A DNA stretch of 64,000 nt from Phycisphaerales bacterium (GTDB lineage: Bacteria > Planctomycetota > Phycisphaerae > Phycisphaerales > SM1A02). The notes below the pieces were generated by a model. The model saw only the letters and a program-made list of their open reading frames with translations. It was not told the origin of the DNA and did not search any database. The stretch spans positions 43,100 to 107,099 of the forward strand of contig SIAP01000005.1 of NCBI GenBank assembly GCA_009691725.1, read 5' to 3'. Positions 53,995 through 62,515 of this stretch are shown one piece after another. How positions within the stretch are numbered: position 1 is the first letter of the stretch; each line of letters begins with the position of its first letter. Both the position numbers and the translations under genes were made by a program.

Positions 53995-56103
53995 GTGAAC
54001 CCGCAATCGGCGCAGCGACTGCTCATCATCGGCTGGGACGCCGCCGACTGGATCTTGATCGATCGGCTCTTTTCTGCTGGAAAACTGCCAACCTTGCGAC
54101 GGCTCGTCGATGCTGGGGCACGAGCGGATCTCAACACCCTCGAACCAAAGCTCTCGCCGCTGCTGTGGACCTCCATCGCCACCGGCAAGACCGCCGACAA
54201 ACATGGCATTCTGAACTTTGTCGAACCAAAGCCAGAGGGCGGCGGTCTTCGACTCTCGTCAAGCACCTCACGCAAGACCAAGGCGCTGTGGAACATCCTC
54301 TCGCAGAGTGGACTCGCAACGAATGTGGTTGGTTGGTACGCATCGCATCCCGCCGAACCAATTCGTGGATCGATCACCACCAACATGTTGCAAGAGGGCG
54401 AACCAGCCGACCCTGCGAACCCGTGGCCGCTGCTCGCAGGGACCACGCATCCCGTGGACCGCGCAGATTCCGTTGCGGCGGCACGGCAACGCGCGGCGAC
54501 CTTTCCCAGAGACACACTCACGGCCCTTCTCCCGAAGTGGCACGAGATTGGCACTGGCGATGCTCGCGTTCGCACGCTCGTGAAACTCATGTCGTATGCG
54601 ACAAGCATCGAGCGTGCTGCGATCGTTGCGCTTTCGAGCGGTCAGCCATGGGACGCCACGATGATTTTCTTTGACGCCATCGATGCGGTCGGTCACCACT
54701 TCATGCAATTCGTGGCACCGAAGATGGCGCATGTATCGCCGCGCGAGCAGCGCCTGTTCGGTGAGGTGATGGACCGCGTCTATGAGTGGCACGATGCGTC
54801 GCTCGCGCGACTCCTCGCAGCAGCAGGAGCCGACACCACGGTGATTCTGGTTTCCGACCATGGCTTTCACAGCGATCACCTTCGCCCGAATCTCTCGGAT
54901 CTTCCGCCCGAACGGAGGATGGAACTTGAATCGAGTTGGCATCGACCGCATGGCGTGCTCGTCATGTCCGGCAAGGGAGTCAAGCGCGGTGCCACGATTG
55001 CCTCTCCAACCATTCTCGACATCGCGCCAACATCGCTCGCACTGCTTGGGATCCCCATCGGCGAGGACTTCGATGGGCGCATCCTTTCAGAAGCGCTCAC
55101 GAATCCGCAAAGCGAGATCGCACGCATTCCGTCATGGGACTCGGTCGAAGGCGACGCGGGGTTGCACCCGGCTGATCTTCGACACGATCCCTTTGATGCC
55201 GCCGACGCACTCCAGCAACTGGTTGACCTTGGATACATGGCCGCGCTTCCAGCAGATGTGCAGGGACAGGTGGATCTTGTTCGCCGTGAATCTGCCTTCA
55301 ATCTTGGCGTCGCACTCATGTCGCGTCGACGCGCCAACGAAGCAATTCCATCCTTTGCGCAGTTGGTCTCTCTGCGTCCATCGGAAGTCCGTTACACCTT
55401 GTGCCTGGGGAATTGCCTGCTCGCTGCGGGTCGATTCGAAGATGCCGCGGCGTGCGCAAAGGCCTTGCTCGACCACGCGCCATCGAATCTTGAAGTGCAG
55501 ATGCTGCGCGCAGTCGCGCTCCATGTTGCGGGTGAAGTGACGCTCGCCCGCGATGCACTCGCACGGATTGAATGCGCCGCTGCGGGGCGCGCCGAGATGA
55601 CACTTGCGCTCGGGAAACTCATGGATGCGTTCGGACGCCACGAGGACGCGCTCTGCCACTACGAGGCTGCAAAGAAGCATAATCCACGCGATCCCGCGGT
55701 CCATGCGGGACTCGCCAGCGCGCACGTGGCACTGGGGCATTTTGAGATCGCAGTCGAGCACGCGCTTGATGCCTTGGAACTCTCTCAGGCGCTTCCATAT
55801 GCGCACCTCACACTCGGCGCGGCGCTCGCATGGTGCGGCGATTTTGCCAATGCCACAACGAGTCTGGAGTTCGCACTGCGACATGATCCAGGACTGGCTG
55901 ATGCACTTCGATTTCTTGCAGTCGTCCACGAGCTGACTGCCACGAATGCAGCAACTCCTGACGCCGCTGCGCGTGCGCGGACCGCAGCGGACGATGCACG
56001 CGCACGAGCACGCGCCTTGCTCGCAACTGTGGTCACACACCCACGGGATGCGCCACACGGACCAACGGATTTCGCGCGCAAGCACGGAGTCCATGATGTG
56101 TGA
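53995..56103 (+). CDS. Alkaline-phosphatase-fold phosphodiesterase with C-terminal TPRs
   Basis: 702 residues. The N-terminal 400 residues are a nucleotide pyrophosphatase/phosphodiesterase (alkaline phosphatase superfamily) domain: LLIIGWDAADWILIDRL, where the Asp is metal-binding, SPLLWTSIATGKTADKHGIL with the nucleophilic Thr, FFDAIDAVGHHFMQF with metal ligands, and VILVSDHGFHSDH with the metal-binding DH. The C-terminal part (about 430-660) is a set of TPR repeats (AFNLGVALMSRRRANEAIPSF, LCLGNCLLAAGRFEDAAACA, GLASAHVALGHFEIAVEHA). There is no signal peptide, so a cytosolic location is likely. Substrate unknown; the TPRs suggest protein partners. GTG 53995 is the start. It follows thrC by 97 bp and may be transcribed separately. 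Confidence 0.84.
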   Translation: MNPQSAQRLLIIGWDAADWILIDRLFSAGKLPTLRRLVDAGARADLNTLEPKLSPLLWTSIATGKTADKHGILNFVEPKPEGGGLRLSSSTSRKTKALWNILSQSGLATNVVGWYASHPAEPIRGSITTNMLQEGEPADPANPWPLLAGTTHPVDRADSVAAARQRAATFPRDTLTALLPKWHEIGTGDARVRTLVKLMSYATSIERAAIVALSSGQPWDATMIFFDAIDAVGHHFMQFVAPKMAHVSPREQRLFGEVMDRVYEWHDASLARLLAAAGADTTVILVSDHGFHSDHLRPNLSDLPPERRMELESSWHRPHGVLVMSGKGVKRGATIASPTILDIAPTSLALLGIPIGEDFDGRILSEALTNPQSEIARIPSWDSVEGDAGLHPADLRHDPFDAADALQQLVDLGYMAALPADVQGQVDLVRRESAFNLGVALMSRRRANEAIPSFAQLVSLRPSEVRYTLCLGNCLLAAGRFEDAAACAKALLDHAPSNLEVQMLRAVALHVAGEVTLARDALARIECAAAGRAEMTLALGKLMDAFGRHEDALCHYEAAKKHNPRDPAVHAGLASAHVALGHFEIAVEHALDALELSQALPYAHLTLGAALAWCGDFANATTSLEFALRHDPGLADALRFLAVVHELTATNAATPDAAARARTAADDARARARALLATVVTHPRDAPHGPTDFARKHGVHDV

Positions 56104-56218
56104 CCCACATCGCAGTCCACCGTGACGCGACTACTGCAGATTTCGACAGTCGGGCTTCGGCCTCGATAGAATCGCTCGGCACCGCATCTTTGATCGACAC
56201 TCTCGACAAGGAGCAGCT

Positions 56219-56947
56219 ATGTACGGAATGGTCAACAAGGCAATTGAAGATCTCGTCACGATCAACTTTGGCGCAGACAAGTGGGAAGCGATCAAGCGCA
56301 AGGCTGGGATCGAGGTGGACGCATTCATCAGCAACGATGCGTACCCGGACTGCATCACCTATGGGCTGGTGACAGCTGCGTCCGAGGTGCTCGATCTCCC
56401 AGTCAGCAAGATTCTCTACGCTTTCGGCGAGTTCTGGGTGTTGCATACTGCCCGCAAGGGTTACGGCGATCTGTTGAGCGCCGCAGGTCGAAACATGCCC
56501 GAGTTCTTGGACTATCTGCCGTCATTCCATACGCGCGTCGCGAAGTTGTATGAGACTCCCGCAACGGTTGAGCAAACACGATTCAAGGACAAGGGTGATG
56601 ACCACGACGAGTTTCTTGTGTGCTGGGGGGCAGCGATGCGAACGCGTTTCAAAATCTGCCGTGGCGATCGCTCGGCGCATGGAACTGCCGGAGTCCCAAC
56701 TCATGCAGATTCGTCGAGGCGCATTATTGCAAGCCATCTGTGCCAACTCCGATGGAACCTCTTGTGCGAAACCAACACTCGAAATGTTCTGCGCAATTCC
56801 GACACTGCGACCCGCCGTGGACATTCCTGCATGCTGTCACGAACGATGGGATGGCAGCGGATCGCCACGCCAGCTCAAAGGCGCCGAGATTCCAATTGCT
56901 GCTCGCATTTACGCCATCGCGGATGGATGGGAGAGGCTCGCCAGTGA
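56219..56947 (+). CDS. H-NOX (heme NO/O2-binding) protein, truncated and frameshifted
   Basis: The first 125 or so residues are a clear H-NOX domain: MYGMVNKAIEDLVTINFGADKW, AGIEVDAFISNDAYPDCITYGLVTAASEVL, ILYAFGEFWVLHTARKGYGDLL, and FHTRV with the His that ligates heme. After this the family needs a YxSxR motif that binds the heme propionates, plus a last 45-residue sheet; here the sequence is EFLVCWGAAMRTRF and then runs into unrelated codons to residue 242. The +1 frame just downstream encodes a decayed HD-GYP domain. The gene is therefore broken in its second half and unlikely to bind heme normally. In intact systems H-NOX proteins control cyclic-di-GMP enzymes or histidine kinases, which fits a past pairing. 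Confidence 0.72.
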   Translation: MYGMVNKAIEDLVTINFGADKWEAIKRKAGIEVDAFISNDAYPDCITYGLVTAASEVLDLPVSKILYAFGEFWVLHTARKGYGDLLSAAGRNMPEFLDYLPSFHTRVAKLYETPATVEQTRFKDKGDDHDEFLVCWGAAMRTRFKICRGDRSAHGTAGVPTHADSSRRIIASHLCQLRWNLLCETNTRNVLRNSDTATRRGHSCMLSRTMGWQRIATPAQRRRDSNCCSHLRHRGWMGEARQ

Positions 56948-57095
56948 TCAGACGGCCCACTCATCGAATTCTCCAGAGCAGGCTCGAGCCGCGATCCAGG
57001 CGCTCGCTGGAACCCAGTTTGATCCAGCCATCGTCGCGGTGCTCATCACCATCGTGAGCGAACCGCGCTGGCGTGGTCCGCGCGTCCATACGTGA
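56620..57095 (+). pseudogene. Decayed HD-GYP (cyclic-di-GMP phosphodiesterase) domain
   Basis: The +1 frame relative to the H-NOX gene reads ERVSKSAVAIARRMELPESQ, LMQIRRGALLQAICA, IPTLRPAVDIPACCHERWDG and SGSPRQLKGAEIPIAARIYA, ending AGTQFDPAIVAVL. This is a HD-GYP domain in order. But the catalytic HD (normally GALLHDIGK) is lost, the GYP motif is GSP, and about 26 residues between the two motifs are missing. It has no start codon of its own in a sensible place. It is a remnant, possibly once fused or adjacent to the H-NOX gene. Confidence 0.75.
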
Positions 57096-57119
57096 GTTCA
57101 ACGTGCGACTTCGCGCGCG

Positions 57120-58595
57120 CTACCGACCATCCACTCGGTAGAGACCCCGCGGATTGATCATGAAGTAGCAGTCATATGGCTCCAGCGGCGGAAGGGTGAT
57201 GTATGGGACTCCCTTGTCGTCGTGCTTCACCGAAGACATCCAGAATCCGCCGTTCGAAGATCCGGTGGGTCGTTTGCGAACGCCCTCTTCACGGATTTCA
57301 TTCACAAGGTGATCGACCCACTTCAACTCGACCGCCTTGTCCGCGAACTCATCCCAGTCGCCACTCTTGCGCGCGGAGTACATCTTGGCTCGAAATTCTT
57401 CGAGTGAGATTCCCATCTTCTTGGCGATGGGATCGGCGAGCCGGCGCTCCCACTCCTTGATCATCTTGACCTCTTGCTCGATATCCGTCATGTTCCCAGA
57501 TGCGCTACTGGACATCTGATGGTGCAAGATGATCGCATTGGGATAGGCATAACTGTGCGGAGCGAGCGTGGCGATCGTGGCGGCCATCGACGCTGCGAAG
57601 CTCTTCACCACAACATGCACTGGCGCGTCGCTCGTCTCAATTGCCTTCAGGATGCGGTATCCCTGCATCACGCTGCCGCCGGGAGAGTTGTCGATCACCA
57701 CAAAGATGGGGCGAGTGCGATCCTGATTGTTGAAGAAGTCGATGCGATCGCAGACATACTCGGCGCTGCCCGACATGATTGGTCCGTTGAGGTCAATCTT
57801 TCGATCGCTGATCGTGAGCACGCCATCCTTGAAGGGTTCACTCGTGTACTGCACGGGGGCATTGATGGCATCGCGCCACTTCTCTTCGAGATCACGAACC
57901 TGGATCTGTGCGCTAGCGGTTTGTGCCGTCGCGGTCGCACGCAGTTGCTCATCCGCGAGCCTCGATTGATCGGCGCGGCGCTTCTCGGCAGCGAGTGCGT
58001 TCACAGCAGCTAATTGATCCTGCTCTCGCTTCATCGCTGCGATCTGGGTCTTCACCTTCATGTCCAGCACATCCTCCGCCACGCGCATGCGCTCCAGGCC
58101 GGCGCGACTTGCGGCGAGCTCCGCCTGCAACTGACCGTCCGCAATCGACATCGTGTGCACGAGCCGTGCCTGCTGGGTGTTGGACTCTGCAAGTTCTGCC
58201 GCGAATTGTGCATCTCGCAGCTGCTGCGCCCGCTGGAGATCGGCGATCTTGGCACGCTCCGGCGCAGACTCGCTGGTCTCCTTTGTGCTCAACAGTGCAA
58301 GATCCGCTTCGAGTCGAGCCTTCTCGAGATTCGCCTGCTGCAACGATCGCGTCTGTGTCTGCAATGCGAGTTCATACTCCACGCGCATCCGTTCGATCTC
58401 GGCCTTCATAGAAGAGAGTTCCGCTGCAAGTTTCTCTGCGCGAAGTTCGGCTTCGGTGCGGAGTTCCTTCACTTGCTCCTTGGGAGTTTCGGCGGGGATC
58501 TGCGGTGTCGCCTGTCGCGCGAAGGCGCACGGGGCGCATGCCAAGAGAATTGATGTCGCGCAAACTGCGGCGATACGAGAATTGAAGTCCATCAT
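57120..58595 (-). CDS. Secreted ClpP-like serine protease with coiled-coil region
   Basis: 491 residues. A signal peptide (about 1-27, ending CAFARQ) is followed by about 210 residues of charged heptad-rich sequence, probably a long coiled coil (LAAELSSMKAEIERMRVEYEL and similar). From about 270 comes a ClpP/TepA-like protease fold: NGPIMSGSAEYVCDRIDFFN, IFVVIDNSPGGSVMQGYRIL, VVVKSFAASMAATIATLAP with the catalytic Ser, IILHHQMSSSASG with the catalytic His, and a late acidic stretch (SGDWDEFADKAVELKWVDHLV) where ClpP has its Asp. The C-terminal 60 residues are rich in Pro/Gly. A secreted ClpP with a coiled coil is unusual; the partner and substrate are unknown. Confidence 0.85.
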   Translation of the reverse strand: MMDFNSRIAAVCATSILLACAPCAFARQATPQIPAETPKEQVKELRTEAELRAEKLAAELSSMKAEIERMRVEYELALQTQTRSLQQANLEKARLEADLALLSTKETSESAPERAKIADLQRAQQLRDAQFAAELAESNTQQARLVHTMSIADGQLQAELAASRAGLERMRVAEDVLDMKVKTQIAAMKREQDQLAAVNALAAEKRRADQSRLADEQLRATATAQTASAQIQVRDLEEKWRDAINAPVQYTSEPFKDGVLTISDRKIDLNGPIMSGSAEYVCDRIDFFNNQDRTRPIFVVIDNSPGGSVMQGYRILKAIETSDAPVHVVVKSFAASMAATIATLAPHSYAYPNAIILHHQMSSSASGNMTDIEQEVKMIKEWERRLADPIAKKMGISLEEFRAKMYSARKSGDWDEFADKAVELKWVDHLVNEIREEGVRKRPTGSSNGGFWMSSVKHDDKGVPYITLPPLEPYDCYFMINPRGLYRVDGR

Positions 58596-58664
58596 CGGTA
58601 TGTGCTCACTTTCGTTGAGGAGATGCGTCGGGAGAGTCGATTGGAAGCGTACCGCCCAATCTGG

Positions 58665-59918
58665 TCAAGACACGATCGTGCCGTAACTCAACCGTCGCCA
58701 GAGCCACTCCGCCGGACCCATCGGTCGCCATCGGAGCCACAAGGTCGCCCAGACAACGAGCGCGGACCACAACCCGATTGCCATCAACGACAATTTGAAA
58801 TCAGCGATCGACGCATACCAGCCTAATCCCCACCAGGAAGCGAGGAAGACGCAGATGATCGACTCCGCAAGATAGATCGAGAGTGCCATCCGTCCCGCCG
58901 CCTTGAGGGGTGCTGCGAGTGCAACCGGCCACCGCGGTGCGTACTCGACAATCAACGCCGCGTATCCGATTGGCAGGATGAGTGTGCCGATGGTGTGCAG
59001 CGCCGAATGCATGATCGGAATGAGCGCCGCAACCGACGAACCGAGCCCGATCGCGAAGCACCACCATCCGAGTCGAATTCGCCGCGACTGCGACTGCGCG
59101 AGAAAAAAACCGCTGCGATATGCCCAGACTCCAAAGACCATCATTCCCATGAGATGCCATCCATACCCAGTGATGAACGCCGCGAAGCACACTCCCCAAT
59201 TGACGACGCGAAAGAGGAATGCGTCTGACATCGGTCCATCGCGATTCGCAGCGATCTCGCCGTCTTTCCAGATTGTCGCGCCCATCAGCTCGCTGCCAGA
59301 TCCGATGATCGCATCCAAACCGCGCAGGTCATTCGCTGGGACGACGACTTCGACTGGCGCAACAGTTTCGGAGGTCTCCACCAACTCGGCTGATCGAGTT
59401 GAAAGTACCCACATGCCGACCGATCCCGCGATCGAAAGGAGAACCATCACCGACAGGAAGATGATGAAGACTCGCAGGAGGACGCGCTGGGAGAGTCGTG
59501 CCATCGCGATGACTGCAACTCCCAAGATTCCGTAGATGAAGAGGATGTCGCCATACCACAACAGGATCGCGTGGAGGAGTCCGATGCCCGCGAGAGCTCC
59601 AAGCCGCCGAAGTCCAAATGCCCATCGATCGACGCCCGCTCGCACAAGCCGGTCGCACTGCATCGCAAGACCAAATCCAAAGAGGATCGAGAAGAGCGAG
59701 ATGCATTTGAACGACAGCACGATGTCCACGACTGCCCAGGTGATCGCATCGAGTTCGCTTGACTCCATGCCGGGACGGTCGAGTGTGGGCGCGAGGGCGC
59801 ATCCCATTGGCCAGAAAAAGAATCGCATGTTGACCAGCAGAATGCCCAACAACGCGAGCCCACGCGCGATATCGATCCCGTCGATTCGCTCCTGAATCGA
59901 GATGGGCGCAAGTTTCAT
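58665..59918 (-). CDS. DUF418-family membrane protein
   Basis: 417 residues with ten or so hydrophobic helices. The N-terminus RIDGIDIARGLALLGILLVNMRFF is diagnostic of the DUF418/YeiB family. FSILFGFGLAMQCDR, GLLHAILLWYGDILFIYGILG and GRMALSIYLAESIICVFLASWWGLG further match the family pattern. The family's function is unknown; an acyltransferase-like membrane role has been suggested for relatives. I chose Met at 59918; earlier frame sequence overlaps the upstream gene. It lies 4 bp after the OGT-like gene's stop, so co-transcription is likely. Confidence 0.85.
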   Translation of the reverse strand: MKLAPISIQERIDGIDIARGLALLGILLVNMRFFFWPMGCALAPTLDRPGMESSELDAITWAVVDIVLSFKCISLFSILFGFGLAMQCDRLVRAGVDRWAFGLRRLGALAGIGLLHAILLWYGDILFIYGILGVAVIAMARLSQRVLLRVFIIFLSVMVLLSIAGSVGMWVLSTRSAELVETSETVAPVEVVVPANDLRGLDAIIGSGSELMGATIWKDGEIAANRDGPMSDAFLFRVVNWGVCFAAFITGYGWHLMGMMVFGVWAYRSGFFLAQSQSRRIRLGWWCFAIGLGSSVAALIPIMHSALHTIGTLILPIGYAALIVEYAPRWPVALAAPLKAAGRMALSIYLAESIICVFLASWWGLGWYASIADFKLSLMAIGLWSALVVWATLWLRWRPMGPAEWLWRRLSYGTIVS

Positions 59919-59922
59919 GCGA

Positions 59923-61686
59923 CTAGGTCCTGTGGGCGTCACACCACCCGCGCCACGCGCCTCGAAGCGCATCGTGGAACCGAGTCCCGTAGGACACTTC
60001 GTCGCACAGTGGCGAGCGCGCTATCGCTTGACGCAATTCGATGCGCAACGCTGCGAGCAAGTGGCGATCACTGGCAAGCGCGACGGCGATCGACACGAAC
60101 TCGTCCATCGTCTTCGCAACCCACTCACTGCGTCCCGCCGCACTCAAGAGACTTGCACCAACTCGCGCACAATGACGATCCCCAAGCATCGTCACCGTCG
60201 GCACTCCCATCCACATTGCCTCGCAGGTGGTGGTGGTTCCGTTGTAGGGCATCGTGTCGAGCGCAACATGAACACGCCCATAGGAAGCGAAGTGGTCGTG
60301 CAATGTTGTCGTGTGCGAGAGGACATCGACTCGGTTGCGAGGAAGCCCTCCATCGGCAAGTCGCGAAAGCAGATGTTCGCGGGTTCCTTCATCGGCGACT
60401 GCCTTGCTCTTGATGAGGAGCCGAGAGTGATCCACCGCCGCCAGCACGCGTGCCCACAGTTCGATTGTCCGCGCCGAAATTTTGGCCGCAAGATTGAACG
60501 ACCCGAAAGTGATTGGCGCTTCAGGCGGCGGCATCGAGGGTGCAGGCGCATCGCTCGGCGGTGAGTAGCAGAGGAAGCACGGGTCGATGCGAAGCAATCG
60601 CTCAGTGCACGATGGCTCGCTCCCAAGTGGATCGGTGATCGAGTCCACGATTCGCCATCCCACATTGGGATGCCCCGTCGTGTTTGGATATCCGATTGCG
60701 GTGACGATGACTGGTGCGGGTCCGTGATCCAGAGCGCCAAGTCGTCCACCCGAAGTGTGTCCGCCCAGTTCCAGCAGCACATCTATCTTGCGCACGCGGA
60801 TCGCCTCACCCACCGCTGCGTCGTTCATCGCCACCACATCGACCCATTCCTCTGCGCCTGTCGAAAGATCCTTCGGCATCGGGTCGCCTGCGATCGCCCT
60901 GCCAGACGAAAAGAGTGTCAGCGCGCAACCAGCCGGAACTTTGTGGATGATCGGGCGGGCGAAATAGGCGACGGAATGCGTTCGCAAATCTCCAGAGAGG
61001 ATTCCAAGTCGCAGCGGGCGCTCTGCGGATGGATCGATGCGCGGCGGCGTCACCGCGGATGCCGAGAGCGCGAGCGAGCACTGCGCGTACTCGCGGTGCG
61101 CACGCGCCACACTCTCCACAGATTCGTCGAGATAGTTGAGAGCCAGAAGAAAGTTCGAGCGAAGTCCAGCATTCTTGGGATGCGCGATCGTCGCAGGTCG
61201 CAGCAGTGCGATGGCTTCTTCGACGCGACCAGTGTCCTTCAGCTTGCTCGCGAGATTCATCGCCAACTCCGGCCAATCTGGTCTCATGGCCATCCCGCGC
61301 CGACCCGCCTCAATCGCCGAGGTGGAGTCCCCCAACTCAGCGAATGCCAGCGTCAGTCCAAGGAATGCCTTGGAGTATGTCGGATCCGTCTCAAGCGCCT
61401 TCTTCCACTGCGCCACCGCTTCGTGCGGTCGCTGCGCGTTGAGCAGTGCGTTGGCGAAGTTGTTTCGAAATGCAGGCGAATTGGGATTCGCGGTGACGGC
61501 GCGCTCGAGCTGATGCAGTGCCTGCGCGAGTGCACCCGACTGAAGCAGCAGGAACCCCAGCACCTGCGCAGCGTTCCAGTCCTTGGGCTGAGTGCGTACC
61601 AGCAATCGCACAGATGCCAGCGCAGCCGAAAGACGCCCCTCCCGCGCATCCCGCATGGCCTTGTCAAGCGTTGACTGCGAACTCAT
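59923..61686 (-). CDS. TPR protein with GT41/OGT-like (SPINDLY-type) glycosyltransferase domain
   Basis: 587 residues. TPR-like repeats fill residues 5-210 (AAQVLGFLLLQSGALAQALHQ, FRNNFANALLNAQRPHEAVAQ and more). The C-terminal domain (about 215-570) is a Glyco_transf_41 fold. It shows RPLRLGILSGDLRTHSVAYFA, LLELGGHTSGGRLGAL, IGYPNTTGHPNVGWRIVDSI, FGSFNLAAKISARTIELWA, HVALDTMPYNGTTTTCEAMW and GVPTVTMLGDRHCARVGASLL, which are the UDP-sugar binding segments of OGT-like enzymes. It may glycosylate proteins, but the acceptor is unknown. The start is ATG 61686, giving the TPR array a natural beginning. Confidence 0.88.
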   Translation of the reverse strand: MSSQSTLDKAMRDAREGRLSAALASVRLLVRTQPKDWNAAQVLGFLLLQSGALAQALHQLERAVTANPNSPAFRNNFANALLNAQRPHEAVAQWKKALETDPTYSKAFLGLTLAFAELGDSTSAIEAGRRGMAMRPDWPELAMNLASKLKDTGRVEEAIALLRPATIAHPKNAGLRSNFLLALNYLDESVESVARAHREYAQCSLALSASAVTPPRIDPSAERPLRLGILSGDLRTHSVAYFARPIIHKVPAGCALTLFSSGRAIAGDPMPKDLSTGAEEWVDVVAMNDAAVGEAIRVRKIDVLLELGGHTSGGRLGALDHGPAPVIVTAIGYPNTTGHPNVGWRIVDSITDPLGSEPSCTERLLRIDPCFLCYSPPSDAPAPSMPPPEAPITFGSFNLAAKISARTIELWARVLAAVDHSRLLIKSKAVADEGTREHLLSRLADGGLPRNRVDVLSHTTTLHDHFASYGRVHVALDTMPYNGTTTTCEAMWMGVPTVTMLGDRHCARVGASLLSAAGRSEWVAKTMDEFVSIAVALASDRHLLAALRIELRQAIARSPLCDEVSYGTRFHDALRGAWRGWCDAHRT

Positions 61687-61885
61687 TGGATAATCGTAGT
61701 TGGTGTCACCCGCCCCAATTCGTGCGGCCAGCCACACTTGGCGCATCGGCGGAAACGGCGTGTGGTCCTTCGCCAGCAGAGCGAGACGCAGATTGCGCAC
61801 ATGGGATAGTGGGGTCAGATCCCTCCCAATAACGCGGGACTGAGCTTCATGGAGGAGCGATACAACTTATCAACCCTCGAATGAA

Positions 61886-62509
61886 ATGCACAACACGATG
61901 GACCGCCTGAACCCATAGCTGCGCCGATTCTCGTTCGGTCTGATTCACTTCAACCTTTTTGCGGTGTGTGGCGTGCTCGTCGGTGCGTCGTGGGATCAGT
62001 ATGTCGGCGACGAATTCCCCTGCCCACTCTGCATTCTGCAGCGCATGGCGATGATTCTTGCGCTCCTTGGTCCGTGCTTCATCCTGCTCGCCGCACGAAG
62101 CGAGACGCTCGACGCGGCGACCTTCGCCTCGGGGTACGGCATGAGCGTGCTGAGTGCGGTGGTCGGCGCTGCGATCTGCCTTCGCCAACTGGCTCTGCAC
62201 CTTTCGCACGGCGACCCTGGTTACGGTCCCTCCACCATAGGACTGCACCTCTACACATGGGCACTCATTGTTTTCGTGGTTGTTGCGGTGATGAGTTCGG
62301 TCAATCTCATCTTCGCCCGGCAACTTGCGCCGAGTGACGCGCGCTTCGGATGGCCTTCGAAGGTGTGCGTGTGGCTCGTCGCATTCGTCATCGGCACAAA
62401 TGCGATTGGCGTTTTCGTCGAGGCGGGGTTCCATCCAACGCTGGTGGACAATCCGACATGCAATCAACTCTTTGTCGATTTGGGATGGCGTGCTGCGCCG
62501 GCGCCGTAG
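61886..62509 (+). CDS. dsbB: DsbB-like thiol oxidase with in-frame amber codon at codon 11
   Basis: A four-helix membrane protein (about 205 codons) of the DsbB family, which re-oxidises periplasmic DsbA using quinone. The CPLC redox pair is in FPCPLCILQRMAMILALLG. From the GTG at 61964 the frame is intact to 62509. Upstream in the same frame lie codons encoding LRRFSFGLIHFNLFAVCGV, a proper first membrane helix, preceded by a TAG (61916-61918), then CCA-AAC-CTG-CGC-GAC back to ATG 61898 and ATG 61886. The likely original start thus has a stop at codon 11 (or 7). A single C-to-T change in a CAG would explain it. The gene may be inactive, may start at the CTG after the TAG, or may reflect an error. 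The second periplasmic Cys pair of classic DsbB is not visible. Confidence 0.75.
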
Positions 62510-62515
62510 GGACTC

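Noticed and set aside
60670..61674. Long plus-strand frame opposite the OGT-like gene.
   Set aside because: Antisense shadow of a clear TPR/GT41 coding sequence.
61916..61918. Amber codon read as evidence for TAG recoding.
   Set aside because: Many genes here end in TAG with normal C-termini, so general recoding is not supported.
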